DNA of 64,000 nucleotides from Myxococcales bacterium (GCA_012959805.1 DUCN01000110.1:1-64000); one strand, 5' to 3'; numbered from the stretch's first letter, positions 45,892 to 55,510 are shown. The notes: generated from the sequence alone by a model not told the origin. Numbers and translations: made by a program.

Positions 45892-46920
45892 TTGACAAAG
45901 AATACAATCAAGACTCCGGCGCGCCCGGATACCGTTCGCCTACAGCGCATCAGTCAGGCATTCTGGGAATCTGCCGCTTTGATGAGCGCCGTCGAACTCG
46001 ATCTATTCACGGCCATTTCGAGCGGCGCAAACACGATCGAGTCTGCGGCGAAGGCAATGGACATCGAAGTCGTCAACGCGGAACGACTCCTCGTCACGCT
46101 CACCGCAATGGACCTCCTGACACGCACTGGCGAAACCTTCACCAACGCGGAAGATGTTGAGCGCTTTCTGGTTCGTGGAAAGAAAAGCTATGCGGGCCCG
46201 TGGATGCTGTTTGGAAAGCCGGGCTGGCGCGAGTGGGGGAAATTGACAGAGCATCTACGCGCCGGTCGGGAGGATGAACGCCGATTGGGAATGTACGGTG
46301 AATCATTCACTGTCGAGCGCGCACGCAAATACCATCAAGCCACCTACTCGATCGGAATGGGCGCAGCCCGTCGATTTCATAGACAGGTCGATCTCAGTGG
46401 ACGTCGAAAGCTCATCGACCTCGGAGGCGGTTCCGGCTGCTATTGCATCGTTGCGGCCGAGACCTATCCCGAGCTTAAAGCCGAAGTCCTTGACCTCGCC
46501 CCGGTCGTCACAGTCACACGAGAATATCTCGAAGAAAACGGTGTGAGCGATCGAGTCAGCGCCTCGACCTGCGATTTCACCACCGACGCACTCCCCCATG
46601 ATGCAGACGTCGCCATCATGGCTTCCAACCTTCCGCAATATAATCGCGAGATCATCGCTGACGTGATCGCGAGAGTGCACGATGCGCTCCAACCGGGCGG
46701 TGAGTTTCATCTCATCGGCGAAATGCTCGACGAGGACGGTACAGGCCCTCTGGCACCAGCGCTTTGGGGACTCACCGAAGCGCTGAGTCATTCGACCGGG
46801 CTCGCACACAGCATTGCAGACTGCGTGTTTTACCTCGAGAAGGCCGGATTTGGCCAGCTCAGTGTGAATGAATTTATTCCGCAGACCCTGACTCGCGTGA
46901 CCGGATTCAAGGCAGACTAG
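45892..46920 (+). CDS. SAM-dependent O-methyltransferase-like protein
   Basis: 342 residues from TTG 45892, chosen because GGAG stands 7 nt upstream and the protein then begins TKNTIKTPARPDTV. Residues ~20-95 form a winged-helix dimerisation domain (WESAALMSAVELDLFTAISS, AERLLVTLTAMDLL). The methyltransferase domain has the SAM motif LIDLGGGSGCYCIVAAE (about residue 178), ldlAPVVTVTREYL and a late GGEFHLIGEML. This is the plant-type/acetylserotonin methyltransferase architecture. The usual catalytic His is not obvious, so the reaction is uncertain. Confidence 0.75.
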   Translation: MTKNTIKTPARPDTVRLQRISQAFWESAALMSAVELDLFTAISSGANTIESAAKAMDIEVVNAERLLVTLTAMDLLTRTGETFTNAEDVERFLVRGKKSYAGPWMLFGKPGWREWGKLTEHLRAGREDERRLGMYGESFTVERARKYHQATYSIGMGAARRFHRQVDLSGRRKLIDLGGGSGCYCIVAAETYPELKAEVLDLAPVVTVTREYLEENGVSDRVSASTCDFTTDALPHDADVAIMASNLPQYNREIIADVIARVHDALQPGGEFHLIGEMLDEDGTGPLAPALWGLTEALSHSTGLAHSIADCVFYLEKAGFGQLSVNEFIPQTLTRVTGFKAD

Positions 46921-47182
46921 GTCCCGATCGACCCAATGCTCGTCCATCGAACTAACGTCAGAGGAAAACACCCCGGGTTGGAAGAATGATCGCCTCGAGT
47001 GCGGGAGTTTGATTCGAGTCCGATCTGAAAAGAGTCCGCGTTCGGTCGACCAGCCTGAGTCCTCGACTCCAACCGCATTCCGCGCGCACTTGCAACATCG
47101 CAGCCTACAGAATGCAGCAGACCGAAGTGCCCAAAACTGATAGGATTTGGAGCGATATTCCCTGCCCCTATGAGGAGCCGTC

Positions 47183-47734
47183 ATGCCCACTGACAACACT
47201 TCAAGCGCCCTCGGTCTCCATCACGTCGCATTCACGACGCGAGATTCCGAAGCCACCTATCAGTTCTACTCCGAAAAACTTGGCATGAAACTCATTCACA
47301 CTGAAAATCACCTTCAGGGCGACGGCTACTTCCGGCACTTCTTCTTCAGCCTCGGAAATAACGAAGCGATTGCCTTTTTCGAACTCAGTGGCGTTGGCGA
47401 AGACGAGGACTTCAAAACCGAAATTTCTACCGGCCTGGGATTACCGCCCTGGGCAAACCACATCGCCTTTCGTCTAGACAGCGTCGAAGAAATCAAATCC
47501 ATGACCAAACGAATGCATGAACATGGAATCGATCAGGTTATGGAAATCAACCATGGCTGGTGCACATCCATCTACACACTCGACCCCAATGGAATCCTCG
47601 TCGAATTCTGCGTCACCACAGACGAAGCAGCGTTTAGGCAAAGCGAAGAAGAGGCCCTTCGACTCCTTCGCCAATCCCCTGATGAAATCGCCGAAGACGT
47701 CCGCAAAGAAGCCGGCGTGGGAAAGTCGGTTTAA
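47183..47734 (+). CDS. VOC (glyoxalase/bleomycin resistance) family protein
   Basis: 183 residues. ALGLHHVAFTTRDSEATYQF opens a classical VOC module with its first metal His, FYSEKLGMKLIHTEN follows, and the second half contains NHIAFRLDSVEEI and a closing SIYTLDPNGILVEFC with the metal Glu. These give a two-beta-alpha-beta metal site used by dioxygenases, isomerases and resistance proteins. A 40-residue C-terminal tail (QSEEEALRLLRQSPDEIAED) is extra. GAGGAG precedes the ATG. The alpha/beta hydrolase starts 48 bp downstream and may act in the same pathway. Confidence 0.85.
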   Translation: MPTDNTSSALGLHHVAFTTRDSEATYQFYSEKLGMKLIHTENHLQGDGYFRHFFFSLGNNEAIAFFELSGVGEDEDFKTEISTGLGLPPWANHIAFRLDSVEEIKSMTKRMHEHGIDQVMEINHGWCTSIYTLDPNGILVEFCVTTDEAAFRQSEEEALRLLRQSPDEIAEDVRKEAGVGKSV

Positions 47735-47782
47735 GCGGTGCGTCCAGCGCCCTCCTGTCCCGTCAGCAATCGGAGTCCCAGC

Positions 47783-48901
47783 GTGAAGACAATCGAACGC
47801 CAGTTCGTCTCCCTCCCCTCCCCGACGGCAAAGAGAAATGGCGCTGGCTACATGCCGACCCAGGGCCTCTACTACACGCCCAAAGGCGAGCGACCAAAGA
47901 CCGCCTTCATTGCGACTCATTACAACGTTGATTTTTCCGAACACTATATGGGCGAACTGATGGCCTCACGCGGGTACGGCTTCCTCGGCTGGAATACCCG
48001 ATACCGGGGTGCGGAACAGCATTTCAATCTCGAACATGCACTCATCGACATCGGCGTCGGCGTTCGGTCGCTTCGCGAGGAAGCCGGCGTGGAGAAGATT
48101 GTCCTGCTCGGGAATTCGGGAGGTGGCTCACTCATGGCCGCCTATCAGTCCCAGGCAACCGAGCCCAATCTACAACCTCTGCTCGGCGCGCCCCTCCAAG
48201 ACGCTGTGGGCGACCTGCTCCCCTGCGATCTGTATCTCTCGATAAACGCTCATCCCGGCCGACCCGAAGTCCTGACCGATTGGTTTGATCCCTCCGTCAC
48301 CGACGAGTTTGATCCAACCTCCGTTGATCCTTCTCTCGACATGTACAATCCCGAAAATGGTCCACCCTATTCTCCTGAGTTCGTGAAGCGCTACCGATCC
48401 GCGCAGGTCGCGCGCAACCACCGCATTACGGCTTGGACGCTCACAGAGCTTGAGCGCTTGCAGGCTGCGGGCAACTTCGATCGGACCTTCAACCTCGCTC
48501 GGACCTGGGCAGACCTCCGCTACCTCGACGGAAACCTCGACCCCAACGACCGGGAAGTCGGCGTCTGTTATCTCGGACCGCCGAAATTCTTCAACTACAG
48601 CCCCTTTGGAATCGGTGCGACCAACACGGTTCGGACCTGGCTTTCGATGTGGAGTCTCGAGTATTCGCAGTGTCGCGCGGTCCCTCACTTGAAGCGAATC
48701 AAAATTCCGTCATTAGTCATGCAGAGCACTCAAGACGTCGGTGTCTTTCCCGTCGACGCCCATACCATTCATGACAACCTTGCCTCGCAAGACAAGACGC
48801 TCATCTTTCTACCCGGTGACCACTATATGGAGAAGCCGGACACGGCCCGAGACGACATGGCCGATCGCGTCGCCAATTGGCTCGACGACCAAGACGCTTA
48901 G
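47783..48901 (+). CDS. Alpha/beta hydrolase
   Basis: 372 residues from GTG 47783, with GGAG 7 nt upstream. The nucleophile elbow is LLGNSGGGSLMAAYQ (Ser about residue 115), preceded by LGWNTRYRGAEQHF, and the late acid and His are likely in MQSTQDVGVFPVDAH and LPGDHYMEKPD. Large insert between residues 150 and 280. It resembles lipase/esterase-type hydrolases of unknown substrate. It follows the VOC gene closely on the same strand, probably as one transcript. Confidence 0.75.
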   Translation: MKTIERQFVSLPSPTAKRNGAGYMPTQGLYYTPKGERPKTAFIATHYNVDFSEHYMGELMASRGYGFLGWNTRYRGAEQHFNLEHALIDIGVGVRSLREEAGVEKIVLLGNSGGGSLMAAYQSQATEPNLQPLLGAPLQDAVGDLLPCDLYLSINAHPGRPEVLTDWFDPSVTDEFDPTSVDPSLDMYNPENGPPYSPEFVKRYRSAQVARNHRITAWTLTELERLQAAGNFDRTFNLARTWADLRYLDGNLDPNDREVGVCYLGPPKFFNYSPFGIGATNTVRTWLSMWSLEYSQCRAVPHLKRIKIPSLVMQSTQDVGVFPVDAHTIHDNLASQDKTLIFLPGDHYMEKPDTARDDMADRVANWLDDQDA

Positions 48902-48990
48902 TCCCACCTCCATACAGGTATTGGAAAACCAGGGCCCATCTCTTGCTTCCCGACCCTGACCTATTACATCCGAATGGACAGGATATTCCC

Positions 48991-49385
48991 ATGAAACGAA
49001 CCGCTCATGCCCTTGCGGCATCTCTCTCGTCGAAACTCTTTACGCTGGCTTGTGCCACCACCTCAACCTAACCGCCGTCACGAATCCAATGCCGAATGTG
49101 AAACAACTCTCCAGTTGGCTGACGAACAGCTCCGGGTCGGCTTCCGACCCATCGCGTTATTTCATTCAGATGGCGGACACACAGCTCGGCATGTCAGAGT
49201 ATTCACTTCCCCTACTCTTGATAGGCGCCACATGGCGTAACGATCAGTTCGGAACAGACGGGCGGCATTCACGGAATCGTATTGAATAGCCAGCTGATCG
49301 ATTGGCCGAACAACGTTCCCGACGAAGCGGAGAAGCAGATCTCCTGGCTGCGTAGCAAGTTGGATCAAGTTGGAACGAGCCGCCG
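48991..49385 (+). pseudogene. Decayed calcineurin-like phosphoesterase lipoprotein
   Basis: ATG 48991 opens a lipoprotein-type signal (MKRTAHALAASLSS, then LFTLACA with lipobox LACA) that stops at TAA 49068. The next frame then reads RYFIQMADTQLGM, the first metal motif of calcineurin-like phosphoesterases. After a gap another frame gives GIVLNSQLIDWPNN and DEAEKQISWLRSKLDQ, the motif found late in the same family. All the central metal-binding blocks (GDxxN, GNHD) are absent. At least two frameshifts and a large deletion are needed. Confidence 0.65.
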
Positions 49386-49685
49386 ATGACGTAGGATCGT
49401 CCATCACGGTTCATCGCCTGATCGATCCGGACATCCACGCGCGGCATCAAGCTTCCCCCGTGTGAGTCCGCCCCGAAGGTGTCGTGGCATGGGGAGCCGA
49501 TGCCTCCCCAGCTCTCCAGGCGCCTTGATCGACCGCGCATGCGGGGCAATTGACCTGAACTGGAACCGACCTGTTCGGATCCCCAACCCACCACGGAGAC
49601 AGGTCAAATCACAATACAAATCAACCCCTTACGCAGAAAGCGGAATTCGATTCCGGTTTCTGCTAGGTTCGCCGAAGAGGAAGAC
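49386..49685. other. Intergenic region before the TetR operon
   Basis: 300 bp with no supported gene. Open frames on both strands overlap here without ribosome-binding sites. It should hold the promoter and, if autoregulated, the operator of the TetR gene; no clear palindrome was found. Confidence 0.4.
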
Positions 49686-50432
49686 ATGGTTCATCACCCG
49701 GCCCAATTGCATTGGATTCGACCTCCGCGACAGCAGCGGACGCATCAAGGTCTCGAGCGCATCCTCGATGTCGCAGAGCGGCTGCTCTTGGAAAAATGCT
49801 TCGATGACATCCATGTTCGCGAAATCGCACTGCGCGCCGACACTTCCGTGGCTGCTTTCTATCGACGCTTCAAAGACAAGGATGGACTGCTTCACGCGCT
49901 GCATGAACGGCGCTGCAAAGAAGCCTTTGAAACCGCCGACGACGCCTTCGATGCCGATCGTTGGCTAGGCGCCGACATCGAAGAGATCCTCCACACGATT
50001 TTCCCCTTCTTGATCGAAGTTATGCAGCCAAACGAGAGTCTCTACCGCGCCATATACCAACGCGCGATCACAGACGACCTGATGCGAGAACGCGCCATGA
50101 AGCTGAACCGTTATGTCGTGTCCGGTCTATCGGATCTGCTCATGGCAAGGAAGGATGAAATCCGTCATCCGCATCCCGCCGCAGCCATTTCCTTCGCACT
50201 CACGCAGGTCGTCGCCCTTTTGACCCAACAATATACGGTCGGCATTCGTGATCTGGGACCGGTCTCTTTCCGTGACGGCGCGATCGCCAGCGAACTCACC
50301 CGATCGTGTCTCGCCTATCTTGGCGTGCTTGGCGCAACGAAGGTCGACACCTCACCACGTTCTACCGCGGGCACACCTGCCCTTTCATTTACTTCCTCTA
50401 CCAACGTCTCTATTGAAGGAGAGCAACCATGA
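49686..50432 (+). CDS. TetR family transcriptional regulator
   Basis: 248 residues. The N-terminal helix-turn-helix domain is clear: GLERILDVAERLLLEKCFDD, VREIALRADTSVAAFYRRFKDKDGLLHAL (residues ~40-75), with the canonical AxxAGVSxxxxYxxFxxK spacing. The C-terminal domain is all helical with TIFPFLIEVMQPNESLYRAIY. A Ser/Thr-rich tail ends SIEGEQP. Its last codons contain an AAGGAG and overlap the next start by 4 bp, so it is co-transcribed with the ferritin-like genes and probably regulates them. Confidence 0.85.
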   Translation: MVHHPAQLHWIRPPRQQRTHQGLERILDVAERLLLEKCFDDIHVREIALRADTSVAAFYRRFKDKDGLLHALHERRCKEAFETADDAFDADRWLGADIEEILHTIFPFLIEVMQPNESLYRAIYQRAITDDLMRERAMKLNRYVVSGLSDLLMARKDEIRHPHPAAAISFALTQVVALLTQQYTVGIRDLGPVSFRDGAIASELTRSCLAYLGVLGATKVDTSPRSTAGTPALSFTSSTNVSIEGEQP

Positions 50433-51400
50433 AGAGATTCTTGCACCACGATGAGCTTGCGCGAGATAGCCGATTCGTTCGGCAGGACAACGCGCAGTCA
50501 ACGGTCCTCGCGACCCTTCCCGACGATGTCGACACCATCGTCAATACGTTCGAACAGTTCTCGGAAATGATCGAAGGATCGGTCAAAGGAACGGCCGCAG
50601 AGCCGCTCTTCGAATCCTATGGACCCGGATTCGCGCTGACGATCCTGAACGAGCCCATCGACCCCGATGTTCCCGCTAGCCTGACCAGGCTCCTGCTGCG
50701 TATGCATGGAATCTTTGTCGGTGAGATCCAGGCTCTCGAGGGCGCTGCGCGATCACTTTGGGACTTCCCGGATGCACCCTGGGATTTCAAGATGAACATG
50801 GCACGACAAGCCTGGGACGAGGCGCGACACGTCCAGATCTTCGAGAAGCTTCTCAATCATCTCGGCGGCGAAGTGGGCATGTTCCCGGAGAGCACATTCC
50901 TTTTCGAATGCGCTTGCTCGGAAGAGCCAGCAATGCGTGTTGCAGGCGTGAACCGTGGACTCGAAGGGCTCGCCTGTGATGTCTTCAGGGACATGATCAA
51001 ATATGCTGAAAAAACGGGTGATGAGCGTATGAGGCAGGCCGTGGACTACGTCCTCGCCGACGAACTGACTCACGTCCGTTTCGGCAGCGAGTGGGTGCGA
51101 GAATTCACCAAGGACGATCCCGAACACCGCAAACGAGTAAATGAGTATCGGCGGACTGTCGACAAGCAATTCAGCTTCGGTGGCGCGCGATCGGATCGCG
51201 AAGACGCCGCGATCCCAATCGCCTGGGACGATCGACTCGAAGCCGGATTCACGGAAGAAGAGCTGAAGGACCTGGCCGAACTGTCGAGCTCGGGCCCAAC
51301 CAAGAAGACACTTGTCGAGGCCGCCAGAATTTTGCGGGAACGACATCTCGCGAAGCGCGAGGCTGCGGCAAACGGATCGGCATCGGAGGCACAATCATGA
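50429..51400 (+). CDS. DUF455-type ferritin-like protein
   Basis: 323 residues. Helices carry a di-metal site: GEIQALEGAARSL (Glu), QAWDEARHVQIFEKLL (Glu and His, E-A-R-H), and LADELTHVRFGSEWV (Glu and His). A further Glu is likely in RGLEGLACDVF. This is the DUF455 branch of ferritin-like proteins related to radical or oxygen-dependent hydroxylases. The first ~90 residues and the last ~60 are polar. It overlaps TetR by 4 bp and the next ferritin-like gene by 4 bp, so the trio is one translational unit. Reaction unknown. Confidence 0.8.
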   Translation: MKRFLHHDELARDSRFVRQDNAQSTVLATLPDDVDTIVNTFEQFSEMIEGSVKGTAAEPLFESYGPGFALTILNEPIDPDVPASLTRLLLRMHGIFVGEIQALEGAARSLWDFPDAPWDFKMNMARQAWDEARHVQIFEKLLNHLGGEVGMFPESTFLFECACSEEPAMRVAGVNRGLEGLACDVFRDMIKYAEKTGDERMRQAVDYVLADELTHVRFGSEWVREFTKDDPEHRKRVNEYRRTVDKQFSFGGARSDREDAAIPIAWDDRLEAGFTEEELKDLAELSSSGPTKKTLVEAARILRERHLAKREAAANGSASEAQS

Positions 51401-52083
51401 GTGAGCAACGCATGTATCCCGGCATGACGCCGGAAGAGAAGACGACCTTTACCCCCTATTCTGCATTCGACATTCCCGCGGACTTGCGCGAACTCACCGG
51501 TCGATACGATGTCGAGTCCATGGCTCGCCGCTGTCGAAATTTTCGCTATGCGGAAGAATGGCTGCTGATGATGATGGGCGGCTGGATCGCAACGATTCCG
51601 GAAATGCCGGTCAAGACGGGGCTTGGAAAGGTCATCTGGGAAACTGCGCAGGCCGCCGATGAACTAGGGAAGCGCTTGCCTGAACTCCGCTGCGGAACCA
51701 AGTCAGTCGATGCCTCAGAGTCAGCAAATGAAGGTTTTGCGGCCCTGATCCAGTCGATCTCCGAGCCGGAACGGCCGGATCTCACGATCGAGAAACTGGC
51801 GGGTCCCTTCGATGTTCTGATGCCTCATCTGGTCGACGTTTACGAGCGCACGATGCGGGAGACCGATCAGATTTGCGACTCGCCGACCATCGAGATCCTT
51901 GAGGACATCGTCCGCAAGCGACGACGCCATATCACCTGGGGCCAGGAAGTACTCGATCGCCTATGTGATACGGATGCGCTGCGCGAACGACGTCGCGCGC
52001 GTGCGGCAGCACTCAATCAGGAACTCGTCAAGAGCGGTGGTGTGACGGGAACGCTGGCGGAAGATCGAAGAGCGCTCAACTAA
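51397..52083 (+). CDS. Second ferritin-like protein, possibly lacking a full metal site
   Basis: 228 residues. The helix FRYAEEWLLMMMGGWIATIPE and VIWETAQAADELGKRLPEL resemble the paired helices of the neighbouring DUF455 family, but the usual His residues in the second helix are not present. The late helix EILEDIVRKRRRHITWGQEVL has one His. So this may be a structural or inactive partner of the DUF455 protein. ATG overlaps the previous stop by 4 bp. A hairpin terminator follows 40 bp after the stop, closing the operon. Confidence 0.65.
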   Translation: MSEQRMYPGMTPEEKTTFTPYSAFDIPADLRELTGRYDVESMARRCRNFRYAEEWLLMMMGGWIATIPEMPVKTGLGKVIWETAQAADELGKRLPELRCGTKSVDASESANEGFAALIQSISEPERPDLTIEKLAGPFDVLMPHLVDVYERTMRETDQICDSPTIEILEDIVRKRRRHITWGQEVLDRLCDTDALRERRRARAAALNQELVKSGGVTGTLAEDRRALN

Positions 52084-52123
52084 TCACCGCGGGTTACAAT
52101 CCCGGTTGTTACGCGATCTAAAA

Positions 52124-52159
52124 GGGTCCAGCATCGGCTTCCAAGCTGTTGCTGGGCCC
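52124..52159 (+). terminator. Hairpin terminator of the TetR/ferritin-like operon
   Basis: GGGTCCAGCA pairs with TGCTGGGCCC (one G-U pair), and the enclosed CGGCTT can pair with AAGCTG, making a long stem 40 bp after the last stop. The tail TTCCTTCATTC is pyrimidine-rich but not a clean U-run, so efficiency is uncertain. Confidence 0.55.
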
Positions 52160-52164
52160 TTCCT

Positions 52165-52485
52165 TCATTCAGGTGTGACCTCGTACCGTTTTCCGAGCAC
52201 ACGAACGATCGAGCGCCCATCGTCGAGCACCCGCGCATGCCAATTCTGAGCAGGGGGAAATCCGAGACTACATGGAATGAATTCGCGGCCAGACTCGACG
52301 AGAATCCAGGTCGTGCGAGACCTCGAGCCGGCGGACAGTTGGAATTCAATTACATCGAGACCTGTCGCAAAGAACCGATCCGCCACCGGTTCGGTAACGA
52401 GTTCTCCAGAGGAGAACAATCCATCCGAAGTCATCGTGAGTGGACCGTCGTGAAATCGGGCGAGGATAAAACCCATTCCAATCAA
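52165..52485 (-). CDS. Small membrane-anchored protein of unknown function, start possibly shifted
   Basis: 106 residues from TTG 52485: IGMGFILARFHDGPLTMTSD, VIEFQLSAGSRSRTTWILVE, EFIPCSLGFPPAQNWHARVL and RSIVRVLGKRYEVT. This pattern (TTW-L plus CSLGFPPxxxWH plus a beta ending) belongs to a small proteobacterial family I know only as hypothetical. Read in its own frame the N-terminus is truncated. An ATG at 52537 opens MNANPI in another frame, and one base less in a GG near 52520 would give MNANPIVLGGIIVAFVLLIG, a good anchor. So there may be a one-base error or an early mutation. Confidence 0.55.
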   Translation of the reverse strand: MIGMGFILARFHDGPLTMTSDGLFSSGELVTEPVADRFFATGLDVIEFQLSAGSRSRTTWILVESGREFIPCSLGFPPAQNWHARVLDDGRSIVRVLGKRYEVTPE

Positions 52486-52710
52486 CAGGACGAAAGCGAC
52501 GATGATCCCGCCGAGGACCTATAGGGTTCGCATTCATCTCGATCGCCCCTACCCTTCGGCCATGTCATCCATCCTCATGTCACTGCCCAGCGAAGGCGTC
52601 GAACCGACAGCAGCCGTGACGGCCTGAAATCACTCGCCCGAAGCCAGTATTATTGGCCTTCGAGGAGTAGAACGCATAACCCAGACATGAAGGAACGAAG
52701 GAGAATTGAA

Positions 52711-53256
52711 ATGCGTCTTGGTAAACCCCGCTTGGACCCCCTCTCGGACGACGAGATCGGCTCCGACATTCGCGCGCGATTCGGGGGCGGCAAGATCATC
52801 AATATATTCCGAACCCTCGCGCATCATCCGAAACTCATGACGCGCTGGCTGGTCTTCGGAAATCATGTGCTCGCCAAGAATTCGCTGTCCGCACGCGACC
52901 GTGAACTCGCGATTCTTCGAGTGGGATGGCTGTGTCAGGCCGAATATGAGTGGGCTCAGCATGCAGAGATCGCGCTCGACTCCGATATCAGCCAGGCTGA
53001 AATCGAGCGCGTCACCCAGGGTCCCGATGCTGACGGATGGAATGACAATGAAGTTGCCCTATTGCGAGGAGCCGACGAGCTCGTTGGTGATGCCTTCATT
53101 TCCGACGAAACCTGGACGGCACTCTCCGCGTTCTACAATACCAAGCAGTTAATAGACCTCGTGTTTACCGTCGGCCAATACAACCTCGTTTCCATGGCAC
53201 TCAACACCCTCGGTGTTCAACTCGAAGACGGCATGACGGGATTCCCGACGTCATGA
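52711..53256 (+). CDS. Carboxymuconolactone decarboxylase (CMD) family protein
   Basis: 181 residues from ATG 52711, with AAGGAG 8 nt upstream. The CMD helical core shows LSARDRELAILRVGWLCQAEYEWAQHAEIA at residues ~60-90, with the proton-relay Glu and His, and later LVFTVGQYNLVSMALNTLGV. Instead of the AhpD CxxC there is a single Cys, so it is more like gamma-carboxymuconolactone decarboxylases than peroxidases. Its stop overlaps the start of the SDR gene (ATGA), suggesting both act on the same unknown substrate. Confidence 0.8.
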   Translation: MRLGKPRLDPLSDDEIGSDIRARFGGGKIINIFRTLAHHPKLMTRWLVFGNHVLAKNSLSARDRELAILRVGWLCQAEYEWAQHAEIALDSDISQAEIERVTQGPDADGWNDNEVALLRGADELVGDAFISDETWTALSAFYNTKQLIDLVFTVGQYNLVSMALNTLGVQLEDGMTGFPTS

Positions 53257-54071
53257 CCTCACGCGGAGCCATGGGTTCAAGGCTGAAGGACAAAATCGCG
53301 ATCGTAATCGGGGCAGGCCAGACACCCGGTGACACGATCGGGAACGGTCGCGCCACGGCCATTCTCTTCGCCCGGGAAGGCGCCCACGTCATCGCCGTCG
53401 ATCGCCGACTCGAGTCGGCGCAGGACACAGTCAAGATGATCACGGACGAAGGCGGCAGAGCGGTCGCCGCCTTCGCCGATGCGACCTCCGACGAAGCCTG
53501 CGCTTCGCTGGTCAAGGATTGCCTCGATCAGCATGGGCGCATCGACGTCTTGCATAACAACGTCGGTATCGGGGGTGCGGATGCTGGCCCCAGCCATATC
53601 GAAGAAGAAGCGTGGGATCACATCCTTTCAGTGAATCTCAAGAGCGTCATCTTCCCCTGCAAGGCCGTTCTGCCAACGATGCGGGCACAGGAGTCGGGAA
53701 GCATCATCAATATCTCTTCGATCGCCGCGGTCTGCTCCGTCGGCATCGTCGCGTACAAGACATCCAAGGCAGGAATCAACGCTTACACCCAATCACTCGC
53801 GATTGGAAACGCGAAATACGGCATCCGAGCCAACGTGATCATGCCCGGACTCATGGAAACGCCGATGGCCATAGAAGGCATCTCCGCAGGCCTCGGCGTC
53901 GATAAGGACGAGTTGATTCGTCGGCGAAATGCCCAAGTTCCGTTGCGCAGAAAAATGGGCACTGCCTGGGATATCGCCCAAGCCGCCCTCTTCCTCGCCT
54001 CGGACGACGCATCCTTCATCACGGGCATCGCACTCCCGGTCGACGGCGGGCAGACCGCGCGAATCGGCTAG
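53253..54071 (+). CDS. Short-chain dehydrogenase/reductase
   Basis: 272 residues. Cofactor motif IGAGQTPGDTIGNGRA (a variant of TGxxxGxG with insert) near residue 20, HNNVGIGGAD (NNAG equivalent), SIINISSIA with catalytic Ser, and YKTSKAGINAYTQS with the YxxxK pair. After that comes the usual PGLMETPM loop and the end [16 protein letters not shown](P)-dependent oxidation or reduction in the cytoplasm. Coupled to the CMD gene; its TAG overlaps the stop of the convergent amidase. Confidence 0.88.
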   Translation: MTSRGAMGSRLKDKIAIVIGAGQTPGDTIGNGRATAILFAREGAHVIAVDRRLESAQDTVKMITDEGGRAVAAFADATSDEACASLVKDCLDQHGRIDVLHNNVGIGGADAGPSHIEEEAWDHILSVNLKSVIFPCKAVLPTMRAQESGSIINISSIAAVCSVGIVAYKTSKAGINAYTQSLAIGNAKYGIRANVIMPGLMETPMAIEGISAGLGVDKDELIRRRNAQVPLRRKMGTAWDIAQAALFLASDDASFITGIALPVDGGQTARIG

Positions 54072-55510
54072 GCCCCTGACCCCAGACTCGTCGCAATGCT
54101 CGGTCGCCGATTGAACCAGGGTCGCGCAGCCTCGAGCTGTCCGGCCAATCGATACAGCATCCCCTCGGCATCCATCCGCCCCAAGAACTGGACGCCGATC
54201 GGGAGCCCCTCATCGTTCCAGTAAAGGGGAACCGACATGGCCGGATGCCCGGTCGCATTGGCGATCTGCGTGTAACCCACGGTCTGCAGAACGGCGACAC
54301 CCTGCGCCGCGGAGTCTGGATTAGAAAGCGAAAGTAGCCCGAGTGGATGGGGCGGCGTCGCCATCGTCGGCGAGAGAACCATGTCATAGGGCTGCAGATG
54401 ACGGGCCAGCGCACGACCAGTGGCATGAATCACGCGTACCGCGTTCACGTAGTCGATCGCGCTGCGTCCCTTCGCGAGCATCGACAATCCCCAGGTGCCG
54501 GGCTCGACATCGTCCTCGCGAAGATCTCGGCCTAATGCCTGCGCTCGCTCCTCCATCATTGCGCGAGTATTCGCACTGAGAATCGTCAGCGTGGCCGGCG
54601 CCAGCACGCTCGTATCCACCTCGAATGGCGCTTCTTCGACTTCATGACCGAGCTCCCGACAGAGCGTCTCGGCGTCTCGCAGGGCCGCCACGCAATCTGG
54701 ATGCGGATCGAAACCGTTCCAGGCCTTCATTTGAATTGCGATTCGAAGCTTGCCCGGCGACTGCCCGACTTCTTCCAGATAAGGTCGAGTCGGCGGCTGT
54801 CCCGCATAAGGCGCACCGAGATCGGCGCCACTGGTTGCATCGAGCAGCGCCGCACTGTCGCGAACCGACCGACCGACCGCGTGGACCGCACTCATCCCGG
54901 CCCATCCCTCACCCGAGTTCGGTCCGAGTGGTGTTCGACCCCGCGTCGGCTTCATCCCGAATAATCCGCAACATGAGGCGGGAATACGAATCGATCCGCC
55001 TCCGTCACTCGCATTGGCAAGAGGTAAGATGCCGGCGGCCACCGCCGCAGATGCGCCCCCCGAAGAGCCACCGGCCGTATGTCCGAGATTCCAGGGGTTC
55101 TTGGTTTGACCGAAGATTTTCGATTCGGAGCTCGTTGTTAGTCCATATTCCGGGGAATGGGTCTTTCCGAAAATCACGAGTCCGGCGCGTCGGTAACGTG
55201 CCACCAACTCGCTCTCGACCTCGGGAACATTCTCCGCGAAGAGCTTCGAGCCATTCGTGAGGCGAACGCCGGGGTAGGCGAGATGTAGATCTTTGAGAAG
55301 AAAGGGAACGCCCTCGAAGGGCCCGCTCGGGACTCCTGCAGCGACTGTCGCCCTCGCCTCTTCGAACATCCGAATGACGATCGACCCGATCTCTCCGTCT
55401 CGCTTTTCCGTCCTCAGAATGGCGGCTTCGAGAAGCGCCTCGGCAGTCGTTTCGCCGTTCTTGACGAGTTCTGCCAGACCCAACGCATCATAGTCTTCGT
55501 AATCATTCAT
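54068..55510 (-). CDS. Amidase (amidase signature family)
   Basis: 480 residues. The Ser-cisSer-Lys triad is visible: Lys in [16 protein letters not shown] (about residue 73), then [20 protein letters not shown] with the serines (about 148-155), and [21 protein letters not shown]. The glycine/serine loop is preceded by [19 protein letters not shown]. It hydrolyses C-N amide bonds in the cytoplasm. Length is normal for the family and no signal is present. It is convergent with the SDR and divergent from the membrane protein at 55637. Confidence 0.9.
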   Translation of the reverse strand: MNDYEDYDALGLAELVKNGETTAEALLEAAILRTEKRDGEIGSIVIRMFEEARATVAAGVPSGPFEGVPFLLKDLHLAYPGVRLTNGSKLFAENVPEVESELVARYRRAGLVIFGKTHSPEYGLTTSSESKIFGQTKNPWNLGHTAGGSSGGASAAVAAGILPLANASDGGGSIRIPASCCGLFGMKPTRGRTPLGPNSGEGWAGMSAVHAVGRSVRDSAALLDATSGADLGAPYAGQPPTRPYLEEVGQSPGKLRIAIQMKAWNGFDPHPDCVAALRDAETLCRELGHEVEEAPFEVDTSVLAPATLTILSANTRAMMEERAQALGRDLREDDVEPGTWGLSMLAKGRSAIDYVNAVRVIHATGRALARHLQPYDMVLSPTMATPPHPLGLLSLSNPDSAAQGVAVLQTVGYTQIANATGHPAMSVPLYWNDEGLPIGVQFLGRMDAEGMLYRLAGQLEAARPWFNRRPSIATSLGSGA

